A DNA stretch of 64,000 nt, taken from NCBI RefSeq assembly GCF_029962835.1, contig NC_080588.1:15394001-15458000 (forward strand), read 5' to 3'. Shown in pieces: positions 23,983-35,302 of the stretch. The notes below the pieces were generated by a model that saw only the letters and a list, made by a program, of their open reading frames with translations, did not search any database and was not told the origin of the DNA. The DNA comes from Magnolia sinica (Eukaryota > Streptophyta > Magnoliopsida > Magnoliales > Magnoliaceae). Position 1 is the first letter of the stretch; each line of letters starts with the position of its first letter. The position numbers and the translations under genes were made by a program.

Positions 23983-24765
23983 TAAACCACAATTTCAGGT
24001 TCTTTATCAATTATTTAAGATCATAAGTTCATATATCAAGTTTTTCCAATGTGGTTAGTGAATATCAACTTACTTCCCATAAACATACTATCATTTCATA
24101 ATGTTAGTCATGTTCATCATATCAGGATTAGTTGAAAACTCAAATACTAATTCCAAACATATCCCTTTTTCCTTCTTTTTCCAGTTTTTTATTTTATATC
24201 GACGGTTACTCCTATTCATTCTTTTTCAGAAATTACATCCTTTTCAGAGACCTTTTTCATTCTCCTCAAAGATGTCGTCATTCTTCATTTATTTCATCAT
24301 CCATGGCCTTTTTGTCGATCTCCTATTTTTTAATTAATTTTTCATCTTTTAGGGTGAATAAAATTCTAATAAATAGACTCAATTCTTAACGTCTATCAAT
24401 GATTCACATGCTACTAATCAAAAATCCTACCATATCTCAAGGAAGCAAATTGAACGTGTTTTGTGATTTAGATTAATCATGATATACAAATTTCCTCTTA
24501 ATCATTTGAGAACCTTAGGTGAAAGTCTACTCGGGTGATCAAACTCCAACAATTTAAGATTCAATCTCCATCTTATTATCCTACTTAAGACATTCTTAAT
24601 TACACAAACTACCACTTTCAAACAAGTTTCAGCTTGAAAAATTCAAAATTTTCACCATTTCTACTCAAAACTAAACAAAATACTAATTAGTTTACCTAAT
24701 CCATACCCCCAACCTGAAATCTACATTGTCCTCAATGTAAAAGAAATAGGTATGTAATACACATG
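23983..24765 (-). other. E2 3' non-coding part, left piece
   Basis: No coding signal. It is collinear with E3 35500-36240 (shared GATTCCAAACATATC..., ATTTTATATCGA and the purine block AGGTTGGGGGT on the minus strand at 24703-24715). Athila-like elements have a long spacer here between integrase and the 3' LTR. Confidence 0.65.
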
Positions 24766-27700
24766 TGTAATGACCCGAAAAATTTTGTGCCAAGACCCGA
24801 GTATTAACTCTATTCTTTCCTTAGTAGCTTTTTGGGGTAATTAGCGCTATACTCGATTGCTTGTGAAATTTGCATCAATCACTTTAAATTGGATCTACAT
24901 GACTCAAAATCTGTAGAATAGTTAGCGCTATGTTACTCTGAAATCTGGGATCCGTCGTTAAATCCAGTTGCTCTTGGGAATTTTTGAAAGTTCTGGATTG
25001 GACCTAGACCGCGCGTCGAAAGTCCGACAGCGATGATCTTAGGTTGTTGCGGTCACCATGTTGGACTTGGTCATCACCTCAAAAATCAAGTCCAGATGAT
25101 GTTCTAGGTCGATTTGATTGAGTCCGGAGTGAAGAGTGTGAGAACGGTTGGAAATTTAATGAGATTTTATGAAATCTGAGTCGTGTCGCTTGCGCGACGA
25201 TTTTAAGCAATCTGACCATTGGATTCTGACCCAATTTCACCCTCTGATCAGGGAAGGTGGCCCAGGCATGTTCTTGTACTTGTGGACGTGATCGAGATTC
25301 GGTGACCATTGAATTGAGTGTGGTCCGCCATGGCTGATCTGAAGATCCGGTCGGTACGAAAACTCAGCTTGACCTAGATCCATGGTCAGTGAGCTTAAGT
25401 CCGACCTTTCGTGGTAATAGGCCCACCGAAAGTGCTCCGTTGGATCGTGAGAGGCCGATTTTGGTTATACCCTAAGTATACCTTGGCCCTAGGGTTATTT
25501 TCATCAATGTTAGGCCTATTTATAGACCTTAAAATCCTAGCTCTCTTTTCCATACAAATTTCCTAACCCTAACTAAGAAAGAGAAAGGAAAAGAGAGAGA
25601 AAGTGAGAGAGAAGTTGGTGAATCATCTTAGATTCTTTCATGTTCTTCTTCATCCTTGAACCTTCACTTTTGAATCGTTATTCCGGCGATTCTGAGTTCA
25701 TCCCTGGGTAAGTTAACCTAACCCTAATCTGTGTTAGAGCTTAGAATAGTCTTTGTGTTGTTATAGCTCATTTCTATTCTTGCTTTAGGTTATCTTGTCG
25801 CCGTTGACGAAGACAAATCGTCTGAAATCAGTTCGGTGTTCTTTTCTGAATTAAGGTGCGGACTTTAATCGTATAGGTTATGGTTTTCAAGGCTTTCAAT
25901 GCCAGTGAATGGTTTATTCTTGTTATGGATGAGATTTCACATGGCCAATGTTATGATTATTTTGCATTCCTGATATGCATGTGTTATATTGAGATTTGTG
26001 TATTCTATGTGTATGTATAAAGTACCGTATGCGTATAAAATATGAACCTATGTTTGCCATGATTTTTTGTCGTGTACTTATGCTAATGGTATGTGCGGCA
26101 ACTCCTCGGTAAAAGGAATTGTCCAAATGCGTGTATTTCAATATACGTCATGTATGTTGTATTATGTATTCTAAGTGTTTATAGAAATGTCTGAATGATC
26201 TAAGGTGTGATATATCAACCTAGTATGGGCGTTGAGAAGCGATTCTCAACTCTCCCACTAGTATGTATGATTTCCTTCATGCAAGTTACATTCCTTGTTG
26301 TTTAAGTTCAAGCATTACTTATACTTACATTCATGTTAAGTTGATATTCTTCAAGTACTCATATGCCACATGGTTGAAGTTGTTGTTCCATTACTATCTG
26401 GTGTAGTGTAATGTGTTTAGGACTATGAATAGTCCAGGAAATCGGTAGTCGGCCTTAAGTTCGTGGCTGAGGTTGCTTTCACCACGAAGGACGTGATTAG
26501 ACGAACCCGAGTCGTATTAGAGTTGTCGGCAGTGGTTTGGCCACGCGGAGTGTTTGCGCACTCTATGTCATTCAACTCAACATGCGCTCGTGTTAGTCGA
26601 GTTCGTCAAGTAACCCGATTGTCCGATGTATGTTCACCATGTATGGATGCTACTGTTTGAATCTAGGGTACCAAACTCACCAATGAAATCCTGTTAACCA
26701 TGGTACCTTGATCCGCTAAGACTCATGAGCCGGACATGGTAGTATGGGACACCGTGGTCGAGCTGTCGGCCTACAATGGGGTGACGAGCCTCCCCGTAGT
26801 GACCAGTGAGCAACCAAACTCGTGAGCCGATTATGGTGGTATGGGACACTATATTCACGCTGTCGGCCTACATTGATTAGTGACGAGCCCTTTGTAGTGA
26901 CCTCGAGCATGCCTGGATACCGCATTAAGGTGACGAGCCTTATTGTGGTAACGAAGGTATGATAGGCGTGCATTGATTGGTGACGAGCCCTTTGAAACGA
27001 CCTACAACCATATGATCGTATGAGATGTCTAGGACTGACGACCCTAGAATGGATCACTGTTTGGATGGTGATATGAGGAAGATATCTTAGCTTCCCAATC
27101 CTACTGTATGAAAAGGACCAATAACAACTTGGTAATCATGTTCATGCACCGCATTTGCATGTGCTTTGTAGACGTGACGCACTTTGAGGCGATGTCATGC
27201 GTAACGTAAGATGAAGACGCTGAGGATGTACGCGCGAGGGCACGCATCATTCTGCATACATCCTTGCATTAATAAGAGTACTTAGGATATGTTTGATTGT
27301 TTTGCTTTATCATTACTGCTTGATTGAACTGATAACATGTTAACCTTTACTCTATTGTTCCACTGAGTTGATCACTCACTCCCACATTCTGGGGCGGTGT
27401 CAAACACCCACCAGACTCTGTCTTAGCTGCAAATGTTGATGAGACCTCTGAGGCAGAGCGGAAGATTGAGGATGATGAGGCTGCTTTCTCTTTTATGCAG
27501 TTTTCAGACGAGTTCTAGTGAGCCTTACTCTGATCGAGGGATGCTGGGATATCTTTTGGGAATTAAACGATGTAATTTGATACTTGAAATTTTGATAGCA
27601 ACACTTGTATTATGACCTAGTATGTGTATGTATTTCAGGGATTCGCACATGTACACATATATTTCTTTAAGTCTTCTGCTTGCTTTCTTCACTTATTCCT

Positions 27701-27848
27701 GAATCATATCTGCACTTTGGCTTAATCTATTCCATGTTTTATGCACTAATACAGACAACATACATCCATCATTAAATATGTTGCATAAGTGATGTTTTGG
27801 AACTCGGGAGCTGAGTTATGCTCAACCCCCGAATTTCAGGGCGTTACA
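24766..27848 (+). mobile_element. 3.1 kb solo LTR, copy 2 (gypsy, possibly Tekay/Del-like)
   Basis: It starts TGTAATGACCC and ends GGGCGTTACA, with the direct repeat ACATG on each side (24761-24765 and 27849-27853). The empty site is visible in E3 near 36225 (AATCAACATGAGAC), which confirms the insertion. A TATA-like box (CTATTTATAG, about 25507-25516) is followed by an AACCCTAA and purine-rich leader and a GGTAAGTTAACC block. The end carries a CACTGAGTTGATCACTC segment commonly seen near the 3' end of long chromovirus LTRs. There are no proteins. It is the same family as 2364-5459, inverted. Confidence 0.82.
26781..26989 (+). repeat. 50 bp periodic repeat inside solo LTR copy 2
   Basis: GTGACGAGCC occurs at 26781, 26880, 26930 and 26980, that is at spacings of 99, 50 and 50 bp, with related flanks (CATTGATTRGTGACGAGCCC). 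The same block, inverted, is in copy 1 at 3230-3450. It is part of the U5 or 3' portion of this LTR family. Confidence 0.75.
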
Positions 27849-27853
27849 ACATG

Positions 27854-28048
27854 AGGCAACAAAAAGAAAGGGAGTAGTGATGGAAAGATAGTACTTGGAG
27901 GAAGGAAATTTGAAGCTTTTCCATGAATCTCAGTATAAAATGGGTTAGCACAAAATAAAACTAACAAATTGAAAGCAAACTACCCTAGTCCTAAATCTTA
28001 TGAAAGCAATAAACCTAACTATAGCTTCATCAGACTAGAAAATCAATC
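27854..28048 (-). other. E2 spacer after integrase
   Basis: Non-coding link between the end of integrase and the site of the inserted solo LTR. It is collinear with the E3 sequence at about 36230-36420. Nothing else seen. Confidence 0.6.
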
Positions 28049-29180
28049 CTAATATATAGGATCAGTCAGAGGCATGGACATGTCCTTTAAATCAATTTTC
28101 TCAACAAATGGCTTTAAACGATGTCCATTTACTTTAAAAGCATTGCCATTTTTTAGATTCATTATATCGATGGCCCCATGAGGATAGACATTAGTAACAG
28201 TGAAAGGTCCAGTCCAACGAGATCGAAATTTACCCGAAAAAAGATGTAACTGAGAATTGTACAAGAGGACCTTTTGACTAGTCAAGAATGATTGTCGAAG
28301 GATGTTCTTGTCATGGAACACCTTCATCCTGTCCTTATAAATTCTCAGGTTCTCGTATCATCATTCTGGATTTCCTTGAGTTCATTCAATTGTACTGTGC
28401 GCAGCGAGTCAATGTTGTCCAGGTTAAAATTCAAGTTTTTGATGGCCCAGTAGGCTCTATGTTCCAATTCCATAAGTAAGTGTCAAGCTTTCCCATAGAC
28501 GACTCTAAAGGGAGATATTCCAATGTGGGTCTTAAAAGTAATACGATCAGCCCATAAAGCATCGGTCAATCGGATTGATCAATCCTTATCATCGGGGTTA
28601 ACCGTTTTCTCCTAAATGTGTTTAATTTCTCTATTGAAAATCTCAGTTTGCCCACTTGTCTATGGGTGGTGGAGTGCTCACTTTATGGAGATGTCATATT
28701 TCTTCAATAAGTTCTCAAATGGCCTATTACAAAAATGTGAACCTCTATCACTAATGATGGCCCGAGGCATACAGAACCAAGAAAGGATGTTTTCTTTTAA
28801 GAATCTAATGATTGTTTGATGGTCATTATTTTGGCATGGGATTTCTTCAGCCCATTTAGTGACATAGTCCACTACTAGCAGAATGTATAAATTCCTAAAG
28901 GATTAGGGGAATGGTCCCATGAAATCGATGCCCCAGTAATCGAATGTTTCAATGATAAGAAATGGGTTCAGAGGCATCATATTTCGATGGGAAAATGCTT
29001 CCAATTTTTGACAACCCTCACAAGCTTTCCAAAACTCGTGAGTATCCCTGAACATAGTGGGCCAATAGCAGTCGCACTACAGAATTTTGGCTGTGGTCTT
29101 TTTAGCAGAAAAGTGACCACCACAGGCCTAAGAGTGACAAAAGGAGATGACACTTTGGTGTTCATTGTCTGGCACACATC
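28049..29180 (-). pseudogene. E2 integrase remnant
   Basis: Segments at 28977-29177 and 28678-28872 carry the zinc-binding neighbourhood and the catalytic core (MDYVTKWAEEIPCQNND, FLKENILSWFCMPRAIISD, HFCNRPFENLLKKYDIS). The segment 28049-28327 is the C-terminal DNA-binding part ([20 protein letters not shown]), ending with HRLKPFVE. It is gypsy-type integrase of an Athila-like element. It is a fossil. Confidence 0.88.
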
Positions 29181-29226
29181 TCCTTAGAATCTAGTCTAGG
29201 CAATATTTAAATAAATACAAATCATT

Positions 29227-30850
29227 TCAGAAGAATTTGCGTACCTCAGCGACGAATTTCTTCTTATCTTGCGCAGTCCAATGTGTTGGCATGAAACCTA
29301 TGGCAAGATAATTAGCAATATCAGCAAACCAAGGTGAGTGAGAGACTTTAAACAATTGTTCATCAGGGAACATGTCATTTATAGGTGCCGACTCAAGAGA
29401 ATCGAGGAGGTTAAGTCTCGACAAATGGTCAGCCATTACATTTTCTACTCCCTTTTTATCTTTTATTTTTAAATCAAATTTATGGAGTAGGAGGAACCAT
29501 CTTATCATTCGCGGCTTAGCATCGTTCTTAGAAAGAAGGTATTTGAGTACCGCATGATCAGTATAGATGATGATCTTAGATCCAATCAAGTAGGATCTAA
29601 ATTTGTCCAAAGCAAATACCACGACTAATAGTTCCTTTTCCGTAGTAGAGTAATTCACTTGGGTAGGATTTAGAATTCTACTTGCATAATGAATAACGTA
29701 TGGCTTCTTTTATTTTCTCTGGCCTAACACCCGCCCAATAGTATAGTCAAACACATCACACATGATCTCAAAATGAATGCTCCAATCGGGTGGCTGCATG
29801 ATAAGTGTGGTAGTCAACATGCCCTTGAGCTTAGAGAAAGCTTCTTGGCATTGCTCAATCCACTCATATGGTACATCCTTTTGAAGTAAATTACATAAAG
29901 GATGAGAGAGGTGACAAAAGTCCTTTATAAATCTTCTGTAAAACCCAGCAAGTCTTAAGAAGGATCGCACGTCTCGTATGTTCTTGGGTGGAGGTAGGGT
30001 AAAGATAATATCAATTTTTGCTTTATGTATCTCAATTCCCTTAGACGAGATGATATGTCCAGAAATGGAACTTCTCTAAATTTAGTACCAAATTCTTTTC
30101 TTCACATCGCTTCAGCATATTTTTCTAATTTTCCAAGTATTCGCTAAAGGATGGACTAAAAATAGAGAAGTTGTCCATGAAGACCTCTAGATATTGCTAC
30201 ACCATGTCAGAAAAAATACTCAACATGCAACACTAAAAAGTGGCGGGGGCATTACACAGTTCGAACGGCATCCTTCGATAAGCAAAGATGTCAAAGGGAC
30301 ATGTGAATGTGGTCTTTTCCTGATCTTCAAGGGCTATCTCTATCTAGTTGTAGCCTGAATACCCATCGAAGAAGCAATAGTACGAGTGACTAGCTAGACT
30401 TTCTAAATTTTGATCAATGAAAGGTAAAGGAAAGTGGTCCTTCCTCGTGATGGTATTTAAATTCTTGTAGTCAATGCACATTCTCCAACCAGTAATAACT
30501 CTAGTTGGCACGAGTTCATTCTCAGCATTGGTTACAATGGTGATTCTGGACTTCTTAGGAACCACCTGAGTTGGACTAACCCATTGACTATTGGATATAA
30601 GGTATATGATACCCACATCCAATAGTTTAAATACCTCGGCCTTAACCACTTCCTTCGTGGTTAGATTTAATCTACGCTGTGGTTGTCCAGAGGTCTTCGC
30701 ATTATCCTCTAGATAAATGCGGTGAGTACAAATCAAAGGGTCAATTTCCTTGAGGTCCACAATCGACCATCCAAGGGCTCCTTTATGCTCAATGAGAGTA
30801 GAGATAAGCATACTCTCCTGTTCTTGCTCGAGGTAGTAAGAAATCACCAC
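29227..30850 (-). pseudogene. E2 reverse transcriptase-RNase H remnant
   Basis: The reverse-transcriptase N-terminal region lies at 30344-30850 (WRMCIDYKNLNTITRKDHFP, YYCFFDGYSGYN). The thumb/connection is at 29710-29970 (FLRLAGFYRRFIKDF, PLCNLLQKDVPYEW). The RNase H domain is at 29227-29658 ([40 protein letters not shown]). The order is normal for Ty3/gypsy. It is a fossil with clear domains. Confidence 0.9.
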
Positions 30851-30860
30851 CAGGTATGTC

Positions 30861-31640
30861 TCATCTTGACCTAAATAGACATTTTAAATCAGAGGGTAAA
30901 GGTTTTAGGTCAAGCTTCGGTGCCTTAAGGTTAGACGGTATAGGCATGACATCAGTTTGGGGTACTTCTTCAAATTTTGTCCCCCACCGGTTAACTTCAA
31001 GTACCGGCATAGTATCTAGCATGGTTCTCATCTCCCTAATCATATCATCATCTAAATCATGGGAGTGAGCCAGGCACATCTTTAGAGGGTCAGATGATAA
31101 TGTCAGAAGTGTTCTATCTTCCACGAAAGAATCAATCAGGTTAATATTGTAAGCATCATCATCATCCTCTAACTGTTTGCCCATATTAAAAAAATATTAA
31201 GCTCCAATGTCATATTCCTAAAAGATAAATTCATGACTTCATTCCTATAATTAATAATGCATTTGATGTGGCAAGGAATGGGAGACCAAGAATGACAGGA
31301 ATTTGAGTGCTCATGTCCATGATAGGTTGAGTTTCCAGGATGATAAAATCTACTAGGTAGTAGAATTTGACAACCTGGAGCAACACATCCTCAATTATCC
31401 CTCTCAGTACACGAACTGAGCGATCGGCAAGTTGTAATGTGGTCCGAGTGGACTTTAATTCACCTAAACTCAGTTATTCATAAACCGAGTATGGGATGAG
31501 ATTTACGCTCACTCCTAAGTCAAGAAGTGCGTGCTCAATCCAGTAATTCCCAATTACACATGCAATGGTTGGGCTACCAGAATCTTTGTATTTCTATGGC
31601 ACATTTTGCTTTAGGATAGCACTCACTTTTTCTGTTAAAA
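30861..31640 (-). pseudogene. E2 protease region remnant
   Basis: It is collinear with E1 1630-2363. The right part carries the ILGRPFLATS-type block (about 31230-31330). The left part is the acidic linker and the repeated LKAPKLDLKPLP words just before reverse transcriptase (30861-31184). It is a fossil. Confidence 0.75.
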
Positions 31641-32380
31641 AGATTTTCTTTTGAATATTTTATCATCTTTTGGTCGTATATGAGTTTTTCAAAAATTTAG
31701 CATATGAAGGTATTTGACGACATCCAGTAGAGGAATGTTGACCTTCACTTGTTTCAGCACCTCTAAAATGTCTTGAGAGTTAGAGAGAGGTTTTGGTATA
31801 ATCAACCGTTGCGAGAATGGTGCAATCGGCTTGCCTTGAAGTTTCGGTTCTAACTCATGTGGAGTGCTGCTAGGTCTATTAGTTTCATTTATTTTCGAGT
31901 CCTTAAACTTTTCAGCCCTTACCGAAATAGATTTGTCAATTATTTTCCCACTCCTAAGGTGGTGATAGACTTGGCTTGCTCCATTTGATTTGAAGAGCTT
32001 AAGCTACTAATCTCATATTGTGGTTTTAGATTTGGGAGAGTTTGGGCTGGAAGAATCCCTTTCTCCCTAATTATTAAGTGTGACTCTATCCTTTGAATCG
32101 ACAAAACAAGCGTTCCCAATGCTGATCTGATATCCTGGAATGCTTGTGCCAAATTCTAATTGAGTAGCTTTTGGTCTCGAATATGTTTTTGAACCAGGTC
32201 CTCCTAAGGTTTCCCTTGATTTAGAATTTAATTAGGGAATCCTTGAGTAGCAGCAGTTTGTCAATTCCTCCAACTGAAGTTTGGATGATTTCTCTAACTA
32301 GGATTGTATGTATTTAAAGTAGATCCACTAAAAGGTCTTTGGTAATTATTCACAGCAATAGATTGCTCATTCAGTACCTC
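31641..32380 (-). pseudogene. E2 gag-protease linker remnant
   Basis: A region with low-complexity helical and serine-rich words (QDIRSALGTLVLSIQRIESH at 31940-32152, then KSITTL) linking gag to protease, as in Athila polyproteins. The KSITTLR-type block normally precedes the protease. It is a fossil. Confidence 0.65.
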
Positions 32381-33190
32381 TTAAAAAGAAGGTATTGTTG
32401 GACAATTTTTAATTGTGTGAATGTTGCAAGTACAAATTCCGTAAACAATTTCCTTGGCCTTATCCTTCTTTAGTTCCATGGCCTCGAATTTTCTTATGAG
32501 ATTAGCCACTTTAGCATGTATATCATCATCTTCTTTCAGAAGATATATTTTGCCCATCTCCTTTGATTGATTAGGCTTAGAAGTGGTGCTAGATTTTAGG
32601 GAGATGTCCCATAATTGTGCATTTTCAGCAAGTCTGTCCAAATAGTCCCACACATCGTCAACATTTTTATTCATGAATTTCCCATTGCACATTGTCTCGA
32701 CTAATTGGTGCATGGAAGATGTTAATCCATCATAGAAGAAGTTTGTGATGCGCCACATTTCAAAACCGTGTTGTGGGCATGAACTGAGAAGATCTTTAAA
32801 CCGCTCCCAACATTGGAAGAAGGTTTCATCTTCCTTTTGGGCGAAGTTCATGATTGACTTCCTGAGGGTGTTCGTTTTATGGTATGGGAAGAATTTCTTG
32901 ATGAACTTCCTTGTCATGTTGTTCCATCTACCAATAGATCGAGGTCGTAGTGAATACAACCACGTCTTAGCTTTCTCTTTTAAAGATAAGGGAAAGAGTT
33001 TCAGCCTGACTATGTCCTCAGACATGTTCAGAAAATATAAAGTGGCTATGATCTCATCCAACTCTTTCAAGTGTAAATACAGATTTTCATATTCAAGTCC
33101 ATGGGATTTTGGAATGAGTTGGATCACCCCTGGCTTGATTTCCATATGTCTTGTATCTTCTGAAAAAACCATACATGAAGGTGTACTCAC
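32381..33190 (-). pseudogene. E2 gag
   Basis: The longest intact gag stretch in the window (about 269 codons). It starts MSTPSCMVF and contains LYLHLKELDEIIATLYFLN, RLKLFPLSLKEKAKTWLYSL, FIKKFFPYHKTNTLRKSIMN, ETFFQCWERFKDLLSSCPQH and a cysteine/histidine cluster near the end (CTCNIHTIKNCP). These are the capsid-core words of Athila-type gag. E1 6218-7027 is the same gene in worse condition. In the living family it packages element RNA. Treated as a fossil because its host element is broken. Confidence 0.88.
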
Positions 33191-33760
33191 CCCCGCCGGT
33201 GGTAAATAATCTCATAAAGTACGAGGCGTGGGTGCTTGATGCACCTCATTCTCATCCTGAGCTTCCTCAACTAGAGGTTGAGAAGGATTTGGAGGATTTA
33301 CAAGTTGATTTGTGACTATAACTTTAGTTAACTCTGAGGATATCGAGCGATGTCTAATTCGATGATGGATAGGCAACCCTTCGACCAATCCTCCTTCACG
33401 TAAGAGACGTCAAGTGTTATCACGAACCCACTTGGGCATGAAACACTCTCAGCCCTCAATTTTAGAATCTAACCTAACCCTAAAAAAAAGAATCCTAAAA
33501 CAAATAATAATTCTCAAAAAGAAAGAGAGAATTAGAAAGAAGTTACCAAATTAGAAGTTTCTATATTAAGATCTTGCAAAACAGAAAAGCAAGTTAGTTT
33601 CTAAAAACAAATTAGGAAAGTTCCTAACCTAGAAATAAAAAGATAAGTTAGTTTCTAAAAATAATTGAGAAAAAACCTAACCTAAAAATAGAAAGTAAAT
33701 AAACTCTAATCTTAACCTGATTCCAAAACTAATTAATCACAAAAAAACGTAATCGTTAAT
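33191..33760 (-). other. E2 leader with A-rich imperfect repeats
   Basis: Untranslated sequence between the primer-binding site and gag. From about 33470 it is built from AAGTTAGTTTCTAAAA and CCTAACCTAAAAATAG units, as in E1 7395-7740. Confidence 0.6.
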
Positions 33761-33777
33761 CCCCGGCAACGGCGCCA
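33761..33777 (-). other. E2 primer-binding site
   Basis: The minus strand reads TGGCGCCGTTGCCGGGG, the classic primer-binding site of many plant gypsy elements (I recall tRNA-Asp; not checked). It marks the boundary between the 5' LTR on the right and the leader on the left. Confidence 0.9.
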
Positions 33778-35142
33778 AAAACTCCTTCACAACCCCAAGT
33801 GTTGGGTCGCGATGTAGTAATAATCTCAGCAAGACCAATGTCGAATCCACAGGGACTGAACTTGTACACTTCTAAATTTAACTAGAATTAAAACTAGGAG
33901 AAGAGAAATCTAGAATAAAGTGAATAATTGTGATTAAGGTGAAAATTATCAATTAAAAGGAACTAGGGTACCAAGGATCCACTTGTAGCTTCTCAAGATG
34001 CTACCTTGCTCGATTCAGGAATTCCAACTGGAATCGGAGCCCTATCCTATCCAATTTGAAAAGAGAGATAATTAAACCTCTGAACTTCTCGTGAACCTAA
34101 TCTCAATGGATGAGAATTGTGAGGATTGAAAGTGATTCCATCATCCAACCATGTCTAAGAGACAATAGCAAACAACAGGATATACCAATCCTACAACCAT
34201 TCATAGGAGAATTGTGAAGATTAAGAAGGATTCCATCACCCCACCATGCCCAAAGGACAATGGTGAACAATAACTCTTACTAATTTCACAATCTCAAATC
34301 AGGAAAAGAAGATATTCAAAGCAATTGCAAATCTATTGTAATTTGTCACAACAAACCATTAAAAACTAAAAATATCCCTTAAATAATAACTAGAATCCAT
34401 AACGTTCAATAAAAACATGAATCAAAGCAAAGCAAACATCCCAATCACGTTACAAGCTTCACCTCTTAGCCCTAGCTAAGAAGTTTAACCAACCATAAAC
34501 ATGATTGAACTAAGAACTCTTAAAAAAAGCATAAAAATAAACTAAGGAAGAAGAAGAAAGACTCATGGTGGCAGCTTTTCACACTTTTGCTCCACTCCTT
34601 AAACCCTATAAGATACCTAAGAACATCCTGGGGACTCCTATTTATAGTTGTGCCACACCCTCTTGCGAACCGACCATGAAAATTCACAAACCAACTTGGA
34701 ACTGCCTCAAATTTACGCAGTCCGTATGTTGTCTGCGTAACCTTAGACGAGTTGAAGGCAATCTTCGACGAGTCGAGGATCGCGCGAATTTTAAAAGATC
34801 ATGTTGCTGTAGTTCAAGTCGAAGTTTCTTCGACTAGTCGAGCCAAAGCTTCGACTAGTTGAGAATTACGCACATTCACTTCAAATCTTCAATTTTCTTC
34901 ATTCCTCACTTGGTTTCCTTGGATCTTTGGCATGTGAATTCTTTAATCTTGGTCTCCTAAGATCCATCATTTGCTTTAGTGATTCTTGAGCATCAAATCC
35001 ATGCTTTTAACATTCTTTTCAATCCAAGCTCTTAGATTCACCTTGCAACACAAACATGCATAAAATATACCATTAAGCAGTATCATGTTGATAAAACCAA
35101 GATATAAGTAGGGAAAAATATGCAATATTTGACACTCAACAA
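33778..35142 (-). repeat. E2 5' LTR
   Basis: On the minus strand it starts TGTTGAGTGTCAAATATTGC at 35142 and runs to the primer-binding site. The exact inner end is uncertain (CCCAACA about 33800, or the bases next to the primer site). It carries a TATA box (about 34638-34648) and palindromic words upstream of it. No partner LTR is in the window, so its age cannot be read from LTR divergence. Confidence 0.75.
34638..34865 (-). promoter_or_regulatory. E2 LTR promoter with palindromic words
   Basis: The TATA box reads ACTATAAATAGG on the minus strand (about 34638-34649). Upstream in element orientation are GACGAGTTGAAG, TTCGACGAGTCGAG, TTCGACTAGTCGAG and TTCGACTAGTTGAG (34745-34865). TCGACTAGTCGA is a perfect palindrome. 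The words resemble those in the unrelated Sirevirus S2. Confidence 0.65.
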
Positions 35143-35302
35143 TTATTTAAGCACTAAATCTATGCTTTAAGCATCATCTTCTCCTTAGCTGTCAAAATCA
35201 CCTCCTAAAAGAAAACACATGTAATTAGATCAATTAAGCACATTTATGTTTATAAAACCAATGCATAATAAAGGAAAAATGTATAATATTTTACTCTCAA
35301 CA
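35143..35302 (-). repeat. E3 3' LTR fragment
   Basis: The minus strand begins TGTTGAGAGTAAAATATTAT, parallel to the start of the E2 LTR at 35142 (TGTTGAGTGTCAAATATTGC). It is preceded by a PPT-like GGTTGGGATGTA. Only the start of the LTR is present before E2's own LTR begins. Confidence 0.6.

Larger units (their letters stand above)
23983..35142 (-). mobile_element. E2: Athila-like Ty3/gypsy element
   Basis: This minus-strand fossil has a 5' LTR (about 33778-35142), a primer-binding site (33761-33777), an A-rich leader, gag, protease, reverse transcriptase-RNase H, integrase and a long 3' non-coding part with a purine run at about 24703-24715. A 3.1 kb solo LTR sits inside it (24766-27848), and S2 borders it on the left, where its 3' LTR is not found. 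Athila affiliation comes from the gag words, ILGRPFLATS-type protease and TGGCGCCGTTGCCGGGG primer site. It is broken in many places and old. Confidence 0.88.

Noticed and set aside
5460-24765. A single very large element bounded by the two 3.1 kb LTRs
   Set aside because: The copies are inverted relative to each other, each has its own different target duplication, and unrelated elements lie between them.
26781-26989. CRISPR-like spaced repeat
   Set aside because: The spacers are related to each other and the locus is a plant LTR. It is an internal LTR repeat.
26463-27057. Open frames in the 3.1 kb solo LTR
   Set aside because: Present on both strands of a non-coding LTR, with no conservation of reading between the two copies visible by eye.
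33761-33777. tRNA gene suggested by the tRNA-like word
   Set aside because: Only the 3' complement used as a primer site is present. There is no cloverleaf around it. The same applies at 21997, 59661 and 62531.
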